DNA of 64,000 bases, taken from Bombyx mori. Taxonomy: Eukaryota > Arthropoda > Insecta > Lepidoptera > Bombycidae. The stretch spans positions 10,773,501 through 10,837,500 of the forward strand of contig NC_085131.1 in NCBI RefSeq assembly GCF_030269925.1, read 5' to 3'. The stretch's first letter is position 1, and each line of letters begins with the position of its first letter. Below are positions 24,926 through 34,821 of this stretch, piece by piece. The notes under the pieces are model-generated. The model saw nothing but the letters and a program-made list of their open reading frames with translations. It did not search any database and had not been told where the DNA came from. Position numbers and translations under genes: made by a program.

Positions 24926-25799
24926 TTGATTAGAGGGGTGAAAGCGCTCACGCCCGCTCTTCCAACCGAAGTGCATTACTGCTTCACGGCATAAATATTC
25001 TACATATTGGTTATTTGTGTCTACTTAGGATATTTTTTTTTGGTCAGGATGAAATAGCCGGACTTCTGCCCTCCACTGGGGATGGAGGGCGGGGCATATC
25101 GTGGTCGAACTGACTAAAACCTCCTGTAGCTCAACAACCAACGTCCGAACCTCGCTTGAGACAGTAGTCATGAAAAGGCTAAAGGGAAAAGCGAAGTGCG
25201 AAGCACATTAGTGCGAAGCACATCTCTCCCATCACTCTCCCCCTTGAAACGCCGGACCGCTGGTCGTCGGCACCACGACCACCAGCCCTCTCGGTCGGCA
25301 GGCTATCCGTGGCGCCGAAGGTTAGAGTAGGTGTCAACTTAGGATCACTCAAAATTAAATACGCTTAGTCAAAATACTAAATTTAAAGCGTCATTCAGTT
25401 TTTTTTCCTTCGCTTTTTTGCATACCCATTTGGCAGTAGCCTCTAGGGGCAATTATGGCTTTACCGTGACTATTGTGCGAGTTCATGGGGTACAGCCTGA
25501 GCTATTATGCTAACGTTTGCTCTGGTAAGAACAATGTTTCGCACGGTCAGCAATGAAAAATAGAACTTCAAAATTTTTTTACTTAGGACCTATAATACTA
25601 TGGATAGAATGGTAACAATATTGTATATAAAATATGGCGGCACACAAAAGTGCCGCGCTACAGAGATTACGAATCATTGTTCTACCCTAATCACTGACAT
25701 CTTAATATTCAGTTTCATATCTTTATGTATTAAAATCTCTTTTTTGTCTCGTAAAGTGATGTGGAAGAACTGTTTTAATTTTTTTTAATTGAAAACGCT

Positions 25800-25990
25800 C
25801 GACAAGGCATTGTAAACAAATCCGGTTGACACTCATAGACACAGCCCACTGAGTTTCTTGCCAGATCTTTTCAGTGGGTCGTGAATGTCGTGATTCCGAT
25901 CCGGTAGTAGATTGAACGATGCACCGCCCTTGCTAGAGCTCGTGTTAGCAATTTTGCCATGCTAAGCCTCGTGAGCTCGCCTATATAATC
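25800..25990 (-). repeat. Bm1-like SINE, reverse
   Basis: Reverse copy with CAGCCCACTGAGTTTCTTGC and GATTCCGATCCGGTAGTAGA. Confidence 0.75.
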
Positions 25991-26094
25991 GGTGAAGCTA
26001 ATATAAATCCTCGAGACTAGTATAGAATAGGTAGACAAAAAAACAATCCATTATTGTTCTTCTGTGTTAAATACATCTGACTGACTACAATCTG

Positions 26095-26200
26095 TTCGAA
26101 TCCCGCACGCAGTCACTAATTTTCCTGGTGAAATATCTACGTATTTAATATATGTTCACGAATGACTTCCACGGTGCAGGAACAACAACGTGTAATTACA
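26095..26200 (+). repeat. tRNA-related SINE (family E)
   Basis: Begins at the B box (TGTTCGAATCCCGCACGC) and ends GACTTCCACGGTGCAGGAAC. The 5' part with the A box is not recognisable. Confidence 0.68.
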
Positions 26201-26254
26201 TTTAAATCAAACGCACAAAGATGATAATTTATTACTACGCGTAAGGATCACTAC

Positions 26255-26375
26255 TCCGCCGATTTCGTCCGAGAAGCAGTAACGCGCTTCGGTTTGAAAG
26301 ATGGGGCAGCCGTTGTACTGTAAACCTAAGACTAAAACTCATGTCTCAAGGTGGCTGGCGGTCTAAGCAATAAAA
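26255..26375 (+). repeat. Family A repeat, degenerate
   Basis: A diverged piece with ACGCGCTTCGGTTTGAAAG and GTCTCAAGGTGG. Similar relics occur near 9230-9380, 13215-13320, 24926-25010 and 28590-28735 (the last two in reverse), and near 34640-34720. Confidence 0.65.
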
Positions 26376-28040
26376 TTAAAAATGCTAGTGTTACAAGTTC
26401 AGTGAGTGAATAACTTGAAAAATCGCAAATGTGACAATGCTAATGAGCACGTCATTACTAATGCTACATCTGGGATTTTTTTACTAAATTGTAAGCACAT
26501 AGCATTATTATTACTATAGGAAACGAGAGAAGGTGCATATTCCATAAACACAGACGCCGCGACGTTCCGAGTGTTGTTTCTTAAAGCTTGTATATACGCA
26601 AGATTGCTGATAGCTACCGTTAGCAGGTTAGTCGTGCGCCAATACAGCAGAAACCATCCGTAAAGTGCCAACAAAGAGCATACATTTTAACTGATCTAGA
26701 CTGATGGGTGAACAAGTAAACAAACAAAGAGTTTCTCTGTTTATTTATTTATTTAAGAAAACCACCGATTTCTTCTTATTTTAGATAATTTGGCTCCAAC
26801 GCCTTTGGCATTGATTTTGCCAATGTCAAAGTATTTACAAAAATGACAGGTGCTTAGAGAGGGAAAACCACCGATTTAGGCCGTTTAGATAAGTAATAAT
26901 TAACAGAGAAATCGAGTCTTTAGATCCGTAATAAACGATTCTGAGTTTAAATAAATGTTCTACAAAAAATCGTCACGATATATTTCAATCTAAATTTTTT
27001 AACGAGTTACGTAACCTTTGTTGATTTCAATATCGAAAACTCGTGCTGCTTAGCCAAGACAAGTCGCGATCCCGTAGTATTATAATTGCGTATTGGTGTG
27101 TGTGTATGTTTGTGTGCGTGCCTGCGCGTGTAGAGCAATGCAAGCGCGCGATGCATCGGTGAGTTTGCACCGAGTATACGTTACATTGTTGCGGCCACAG
27201 TCTAGTTTGTATAACAGAGCGTTCATTTCTGAGAATCTAATTATTCTCATTTTCTTTTTTTTTTAAAATTAATTATTTGCATCGCAAGATCACCGTGATT
27301 AATTCGATTGAGCGCATCCAAGTTGTTACTGCGAAATCGTTAATCATATTTCATTATATAGAAGATCTTTGCTAATTTAGACGTTGGATTATCGTTGAAA
27401 TTTAAGTAAATTAATTTTCAATTCCCACGGAACGATAATACATGCGGGATTACCTTGAGATTTATTTCTACGTAGAGAATACCATCATAATAAAATACTA
27501 CTTTATTTATAGTAACCACTGTAAACCAACTAACCCATGAATATTATTTATGCAGTTTTTCCAAAATTTTCTAAACTTTAATTTACTACATATCCACTGA
27601 TCTATCTACATAACGGAACCATCATACATAATTCTCGACAAAGACGATAATTAAACTTGAAAATCTGCACACGTATCAACGACCAATTACAATAATTTAG
27701 TTTACTTTGGCTATGTAAGCCTGATGACCGGGAGTATTGGGACAACAAAATTATGAAATTTTAATCTTTTTTTCTACGTGTTATTGAAATGTGTTTTTTA
27801 TACTATGTTTACTTATTCCTTTAAAATTAAAGATATGCAAAACAACATTAGCGTATTTATACGTACATACTCTGAAACCTGGTTACTCTGTGTTCCAGGT
27901 TCATTAGAGTTACAAAAAAAACAAAAAAAATGCCTACCTACCTACTTTCTAGCCTAGCGTTTATCTTGTAATTATTTAATGTAAGAATGTTAACTTATAT
28001 GCCGTAGAAGCTTAATTATAAGCATTTCCGATGTTTGTAA

Positions 28041-28548
28041 GGGGGCGTCCATTAATTACGTGAGGTGTTCTAGGGGGGAAGGGATCAAACTAAATCTTTC
28101 CAAATCTCACTTATAGGGGAGGGGGGGGGCTTCGCAAATATCACGTAATTATATTTCTCGCAGAAAACGGTGTGGTGAAAAACACTTGGATATATTGGTT
28201 CCAGTAGTCACTCTTGAGGCCGTGCACGAGTCTCCATGGATTGAATTAGAATAAATCTTTTCTTAATTTTTGTCTGATATTCATTATTTAATTTTATGAT
28301 TGTGATTTTAAATTACGGTAATATTCACAATTACTAGTCTTTGCTAGTCTTCAATAAAAGTAATAGAGCAAGTTTTTTTTTCTCAATTATCCAACACATT
28401 TACCGTCCAAATAGAAGTTTTGAAGAATCTCGCGTGAGATTAGAGGAGGGGGGGAAGGAGTTGAGAAAAATCTTACGATACGATACCCAGGAGGAAGAGG
28501 GGGTCAAAAAATTCTCAAAAACGCCTCACGTAATTAATGGACGCCCCC
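28041..28548. mobile_element. TIR element (PIF/Harbinger-like MITE), 508 bp
   Basis: Terminal inverted repeats of 29 bp start GGGGGCGTCCATTAATTACG and differ at one position. TAA flanks both ends (28038-28040 and 28549-28551), consistent with a 3-bp target duplication. No transposase frame. Superfamily assignment rests on the 3-bp target site and is inference. Confidence 0.82.
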
Positions 28549-29283
28549 TAAGTTGATCATATTGTTTACTACCATAAATTTATAGCGTAGATTAGTGCCA
28601 AGCTCTGGTTCTGCGACGTGAATTCCGCTACTCACCTTGAGACATGAGTTCGAAATCTCAATTGCATTTTACGACGGCTATCCCACCTTCAAACCGGAAT
28701 ACACGATTACTTCCCAACAAAAATAGCATCTTTTCGCATTAAAAGTGTACAATTTTTCCAAAAATATTCTAAATTTAAGTTAATATGCGGTATCATTTGG
28801 TATCACCCCAGTATTTTTCTCATAAATACTGTCAAAAAAGCGTAGTTTAGTTTTAGTTTTTTTTTTTTTTTTTTAGTTTATGTTTTGACTACTATTAACA
28901 AAATTAATACATCATTTTATCTTAGTTTAAAAGACAGATAATGTAACTGGTAAAAAATAAAAAATAAATGTTGCAAAGATGATAAATATTAAAAATATCA
29001 CATGTTAAACCTTTAAAACACTCTCCTGTAAAATTAGTAAGTTTTGAGATTGTACTATTTTTATTGCGAGAAGACGATTATTAGGATATTAGGTATCACA
29101 TACCTACAACGCCGTCGGCCATTCTCTCGGTAATCCCATAGTGCCTTTTACGACAGTTACGGAAAGAGATTATGTGTTGCTACTGTATTCCAAAATGGAA
29201 ATCATAGTTCGACTAATGCAAAACGTATGGATCTACCTATTTTAATAAATAACTGATTGATGAGAGAACTTTTCTATTTTTTT

Positions 29284-29395
29284 TATTGCCTTTGTAGGCA
29301 GACGAGCATACGACCCACCTGATGGTAAGTCGCTACCGTCGCTCATATACGTCAGCAATGCCAGGGGCAGAGTCAAGCCGCTGCCTACCTTACGT
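29284..29395 (-). mobile_element. Family B LINE 3' UTR fragment
   Basis: Reverse copy of the 3' UTR only, from the poly-T to the reverse of GGTAGGCAGCGGCTTG. Confidence 0.82.
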
Positions 29396-29756
29396 TCACT
29401 GATAAGTCATTAATGTCGCTTGTGGATACTAACAAGCCGTCATCCACTGCTGAGAAGTTTTTTTTCAAACTTCGAACTTTAATGGCAGCCGTATAAGTCG
29501 AAATAGTAATATCTAAGTCCAGTAAGGATGCTTCATAAAAAAGTTAATCTCATTAAATAAAATCTTTTTAAGACTAACATGCCTTTAATACTTACATGAT
29601 TCCAATTTTTTTTTTCTTAGCTTTTACTTTTCATTAAAATAATTCATAATTAGGTAACTATGTAGCTTGTACTTTTAGACAGTTGTGAAAAGAAAAGTCC
29701 GCCGTCAGAAAAGACCGCCAAAAGAAATATCATTTTTTTTTCTTTCATATCGCGGC

Positions 29757-29796
29757 GATGCAAATGGAACCGTGACAGAACGGTTCCATTTGCATC
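29757..29796. promoter_or_regulatory. Perfect 17-bp hairpin with inverted octamer motifs
   Basis: GATGCAAATGGAACCGT, a 6-base loop (GACAGA), then the exact reverse complement. Each arm contains ATGCAAAT, the classic POU-domain octamer. It lies about 6.6 kb upstream of the dsx start codon in intergenic DNA. A regulatory role is only a possibility. Confidence 0.5.
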
Positions 29797-30474
29797 ACTC
29801 TCTAAACTAAAATATATACACTCTTAAACTATGTAGTACCTACCTTTGAGTGTATTTTAAAGTAAGCTGTATGTATGCGGTGTCACGTTACAATTTCAGT
29901 TGACTTTTCATGTTACTCTGTTTTTTAGTGGTTTTTTAACTGTCAAATACGTTTTTGTTTTTGGAGATATATCATATCGATCAAAACTTGTAGGGACCAC
30001 GTTTTGTACCTGTGTTCGTTTTAATATATTTTTGTTAAATTTATTATCGGGCGTGTATGTTGCCTAACTAAAGAGAGAGTGTGATAAATATGAGTACGTA
30101 AATACGATGCTACACGCAATCGATTATGGTTAAAATATTAATTAAGCGACTCTGGGAAGAATAGAAATTTCTAACTAAAGTACATACCTCCTCCTTGTGT
30201 CGATAATCCTCATGACAAGGGTCGTGGCCTCATGAGGCTTTCTTGAGAAAATACACATGGTTTGGTACGCATACGCACGGCAGTGCAGTTTGGAGGAGAT
30301 TTGCGCACCCTCCTCTGCGCAACTGTCGTCAGTGTTGGGCCCTTAATACTTAACCTATAATTTTGTTCTTGTTTCTTAAAAAAAGCATTCATATAGAATC
30401 TTAAAATCGCAGTACTAAACTTAACTGGACGCTTTGTTGATCACGCTATGTTTTAAAATTAATTCTTTCAAGTT

Positions 30475-30704
30475 TTTATTTATTCCTTATATGGGTGGAG
30501 GAGCTCACAGCCCACCTGGTGTTAAGTGATTACTGGAGCCCATGGACATCTACAACGTAAATGCGCCACCCACCTTGAGATATAAGTTCTAAGATCTCAG
30601 TATAGTTACAACGGCTGCCCTACCCTTCAAACCGAAACGCATTACTGCTTCACGGCAGAAATAGGCTCTACCCGCGCGGACTCACAGGAGGTCCTACCAC
30701 CAGT
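30475..30704 (-). repeat. Family A repeat, near full length
   Basis: Reverse copy. A short internal deletion removes part of the CACCACCCTGCC segment. Confidence 0.9.
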
Positions 30705-30734
30705 AATTACGCAAATTATAATTTTGCGGGTTTC

Positions 30735-30990
30735 ACTTTTAATTACACGATGTTATTCCTTCACCGTGGAAGTCAATCGTGAACAGTTGTTGAGTACGTA
30801 ATTCATTAGAAAAATTAATACCCGCCTGGGGTTCGAACGTCCTAGGCCACGACGACTTCGCCTCGACTTCTTTCAAGTAGTATTTGTCATAAATCGTACT
30901 CAACACGTCTCGCACAATTTCCGTACTTGCAGAAATTGTTTTATGATCGGATGACAAGAACCACTCTCTTTGATGCACTCGTCGCCGATG
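30735..30990 (-). repeat. tRNA-related SINE (family E)
   Basis: On the minus strand it has a B-box-like GTTCGAACCCC and the tail GACTTCCACGGTGAAGGAAT, also found at 26095-26200 after TGTTCGAATCCCG. The 84-codon open frame across it is therefore not a gene. Confidence 0.68.
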
Positions 30991-31160
30991 CAATTATGTC
31001 GATCGTTTTTATCGATTCATCGATTGTTCTCAATGTTAATCGTGCGATTGCGGTCTCCGAACGATTTATCGATGCGAACCGTATATAATGTCGATTTTAC
31101 ACATTCATTTTAATTTTCGCTTTATTATTTAACTATAACTATTTTGAAAAAAAAAAACAA

Positions 31161-31548
31161 AGGGTGCGTGTACTTATGTACGCGCGTAAGAAGTTATACT
31201 TTATTTTTAGTAAATTTATTTCTTTTTTTTTTTAATATTATATAATTAATTATAAATATTTAACATTAATAATTTTATAATATTTAGTGTGAATTATATT
31301 AAATAATAATGTCATTTATATTACTAAAAAATGAATGCTAATAACACTTTATTTTACGAGTGTACATGCGCGAAAGTTCACCTGCGGCTATATTCAGACT
31401 CGCCAAGTTACGTCGGTCGTATTGTAATGAGCGATTTAGTGGGCAACTTCATTCTGTTAATTTTGTGTCACGGTGCGCGGGCATCGTAAAATTTCACTCT
31501 CATCAATTTTTCATAACGCGCCTAAAGAAGTATAACTTCAATAAATAC
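31161..31548 (+). mobile_element. Dispersed DNA element, copy 1
   Basis: Runs from GTGCGTGTACTTATGTACGC to AAAGAAGTATAACTTC. Near the ends GAAGTTATACTT and its reverse complement form a short inverted pair. The middle encodes no recognised protein. It is about 90% alike by eye to 63413-63903. Confidence 0.7.
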
Positions 31549-31864
31549 TTGATTTTATTAATTAATATACAAGCTATTGTAAATACACACGTTATAGTAA
31601 AAAACGAGGTACCATAATCAACACTTTTGTACTAGCTAGTAAAATGAGCAGTGTCATTGTGAACAGCGTAGAAAAAAATGAAAATTTTCTGTCTTTTTTA
31701 AGTCTAGTAATTGACTTCTTGGAATGTCATTCAATTGTGAATCCAGCGACTTTGTTTCATTTTAACACACTTGTGCACTATCACAGATGCTAAACGGCTA
31801 ATAACCCACCATTAGCTTACCTAAGAATTACACGTTTAAACCTGAGAGACCATGTCAGCGTCAC

Positions 31865-32065
31865 CGGGCTACTAGCTCACGGGGCTCAAACCTGACGATG
31901 TTGCTAACACGAACCCTAGCAAGAGCCGTGCTTCGCAGAATCTACCATCGGATCGGAAACGCGACCCACTGAGAAGATCCAGCGAGAAACTCAGTGGGCT
32001 GTGTCTGCGGGTTAATTTACTCGCCTAGCCCTTCGTAGCAAGCGACGAGTTCGACGATCGAACTA
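31865..32065 (+). repeat. Bm1-like SINE (family C)
   Basis: Contains CACGGGGCTCAAACCTGACG, CGGATCGGAAACGCGACCCA and GAGAAACTCAGTGGGCTGTG, the core of the silkworm Bm1 repeat as I remember it. Confidence 0.8.
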
Positions 32066-32089
32066 TTATAATAATATTTTGCCAAGTAA

Positions 32090-32300
32090 AGCCGCCGTCT
32101 CCCAAAACATCTCTTGTTGGATTCTCCGGATCCACTCTCAGTGCTTTTAGACTCTTCAAGCACCAGTCACCGTCCTTCGGCGTGTGAACTAACCCATAAT
32201 AGTAGATTCAGCGAAGCACTGCTCTTACTAGTATTACCAGTTCCCTTAGCTTGAGCCCGTGAGCTCATCTACCGGTAGGCGTGAAGTTGGAATAGCCCTT
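32090..32300 (-). repeat. Bm1-like SINE (family C), inverted neighbour
   Basis: Reverse-oriented diverged copy (GCCCGTGAGCTCATCTACCG near its right side), head-to-head with 31865-32065. Confidence 0.72.
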
Positions 32301-32904
32301 TAAAAAATATATATATAATTATAGTTGAGCAATGTGTGTGTAGATGACCTACATGTCAATTAAGGCACAGTAATACAAATGTTAATATACCCATACAAAT
32401 TCATGAACGTAAATAGCAAATACACTTGAATGCAAATGTACACACATACACAATGTAAATGACAATATTGTTGAACAATGATTAAGAAGTTGAAGAAAGA
32501 TATTTTTTTTGTCTCTGTAATTAAAAAAAGAATCTGAGATAACAAACAGTTCGTAAGGCTAGGTTAAACTACCACTTATCAGCTACTTATCAAATATTGA
32601 ATACATTTTAGTAAGTACATAAATCATAATAAGTATCATATCAAAAATAATTCTCCTAACAAACTAATGTGTTCACAAAACAGGCTCGTGTACACAATAT
32701 CCGCTTATTAACTCTATGTTTTATTATTTATTGCGATTGAACTGCTTTAAAACATGCAATATTCATGGTTCAGTATTGTCTACTTAATCCACATCTGTTG
32801 TTTTTCAGATGATGGTAGTTCAGATATTTTTGATAATGCCATAAAGCCCAAAATAATACTTTGCTACTTTCTAAAGATTTACGAATTCATCCTTTTTTGA
32901 GATT

Positions 32905-33340
32905 GATCCTTCAATGGTTCAATTACTGGTGGCCCGTAGGCCTTTCCAGTTTCACTAATACAGGTGGGCGAGGACAAGCTCAACCAGGAGGAGTGGAATT
33001 TGCTAACAGCTACCCGATCATCCCCAAAAGAGACCTAACAATTGAAGAACAGCTGCTTCGCGAATGAATCTACTACCGGATCGGAATCGCGACCCGCTGA
33101 GGAAATCCGGCGAAAAACTCAACGGGCTGGTGTTTAGGTTAGGTCGCACCTCAAACCCTTTGCCGAGTTCGACGAGTACGGTCACCGTGGTCCCTAAGTC
33201 TGCTCCTAGTGTTAGAGCTGAAAGCGTCTAATGCAAGAGTGATTGAATTTGATGGATCCGTAAGAATATGTCCAAGATGTCGACGGTGACTTGCTCCTGC
33301 GTGATCAGGATTCAGGGAGTAATCAGCGGCGGCAACGATA
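32905..33340 (+). repeat. Bm1-related SINE, second subtype
   Basis: A longer subtype whose 5' part reads CTGGTGGCCCGTAGGCCTTT and whose 3' part has the CTACCGGATCGGAATCGCGA core. The 5' part recurs at 44240. Confidence 0.72.
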
Positions 33341-33779
33341 AGACGATTATCATGACACATAGTCTTATAAGGAATTCATCAATATATACCTGCTTATATG
33401 TAAAAGTTTGCAAAAATGGATGAGCGATTGTTACAGTTGGAAAAACGACAAGGCAGGTTTTGATGAAACTTAGCACAAATTTAAATTGTAGCCTGAGTTT
33501 AGGCATACGATATTTTTTATAATATTGATTTCAATGGCCCGGGCAACGCAGGATATTAAGGGCTATAATAAATACGACAGTGTGTTCGTTAGTTCGTGAT
33601 TTTACTTACCAACGATTCTAATACAAATCGACTGATAGTTCAATAGCTATTATAGTGAGAAAAAAAAAAAACTACTAACTGACACTACACAACTGCAACG
33701 TGTTTCATTCTTTCCGAATTACAAATTAGGCGCGGCTAAAGCCGTGGGCCACGTTTAGTAAAATTAATAATGCGGTAGT

Positions 33780-34213
33780 GTGTTTTCTTTTGTTACGCTT
33801 TCACGTCTTAACTTCTCAACCGATCATAATAATATCATGCATATGTGTAATCAATTCAGAAAAAAGCTTAAGGTAGTTTCTAACCACAAAAAGGACTTTT
33901 CGCAAGGCATATTTCCACTCAAGCTGACGCGAGTAAAACCGTGTGTTAAAAGATTGCGGTCGGTATCTTTGAACGATAATAGCCTCGAACCAACAAATTG
34001 AAAGAGGACAAAAACAAAAGATATATTGATGAAGACCGGGAAAAGGGACAGATTGTAGTAAAATACATTGATGGTGAACTCAACTTACTACCATCTATTG
34101 CTGTCAGTATTTCTACCGCAAAACAATCGTGTGTTCCACGTTCCTCTGGTTTTAAGGTAGAATCACTAAAATACAGTTCCAATACGAGGAGACCTATTAT
34201 TACCCTGTTGTGA
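33780..34213 (+). other. Unassigned adjacent open frames
   Basis: Two overlapping frames (33780-34001 and 33998-34213) follow each other and would join by a frameshift. The second (LKEDKNKRYIDEDREKGQIV and beyond, 71 codons) has a protein-like charge pattern. I recognise no domain, no splice signals tie it to the channel gene 600 bp downstream, and it follows transposon debris; a decayed mobile-element frame is as likely as an exon. Confidence 0.25.
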
Positions 34214-34821
34214 TTTCAATCTGCGGTAGCCTGATTGTATGCGAGCTCAACCGCCTAATTCAAACTGGGATTTTGCGCACTCAGACATTCATTGTACTCC
34301 CACTTTTGCTTAAGCCCAAAAACGAGGTATTGTTTAATGCCACGTAATTTTGCAACACTTTAAATTACACATTAATGCCGCAATTGCTCATAATGAGAGC
34401 TCTGTGGTCAAAAATTAAATAAATTGTAAGCCGCTACCTGTGGGCTGTCTAATTTAGGCGTGAAGTAAAACCCCATAATTACTTTTTATTTTAAAAAAAT
34501 AAACGAGAAACGCATACGTTATATTGCCATCGCCTTATTTGTTGCTTTTAGATCAATTTTAATAAAATGCAAGATATCTAAAGACAGACAGATGTTATAC
34601 AACAAAAAATATTATAGAGTAGTTATACAATCAATACTCCGACTCATGTCTCAAGGTGGTTGCTGGTATTCACGATGTGATGTCTATGGCCCCCAATAAC
34701 CAGAGAGTCGTGAACTCAACCATGTATGTACATATATCGTTCATTATTTAAGCATACGGCACCCTGCAAATTGAATTAAAAACACGCTTAGATTGTCACC
34801 GTGCACGTAAGAACAAATTTA

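Larger units (their letters stand above)
24926..34821. other. Intergenic region between dsx and the pickpocket gene
   Basis: No confident host exon was found in this interval. It contains degenerate SINEs (24926-25010, 25840-25990, 26095-26200, 26255-26375, 28590-28735), a GC-rich repeat-like block (25060-25330), a TIR element (28041-28548), a LINE tail (29284-29395), a perfect hairpin (29757-29796), two SINEs (30475-30704 and 30735-30990), a DNA-element copy (31161-31548), paired Bm1-like SINEs (31865-32300), a further SINE (32905-33340) and Helitron-like debris (33380-33760). A GT-rich tract lies at about 27095-27150. 26380-28030 is otherwise featureless to me. Confidence 0.6.

Noticed and set aside
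26399..26674. 91-codon minus-strand frame
   Set aside because: No recognisable domain, splice context or start environment; treated as chance.
30739..30993. 84-codon minus-strand frame (HQREWFLSSDHKTISAS...)
   Set aside because: It has no ATG and its 3' part is the tail of a dispersed tRNA-related SINE also present at 26095-26200.
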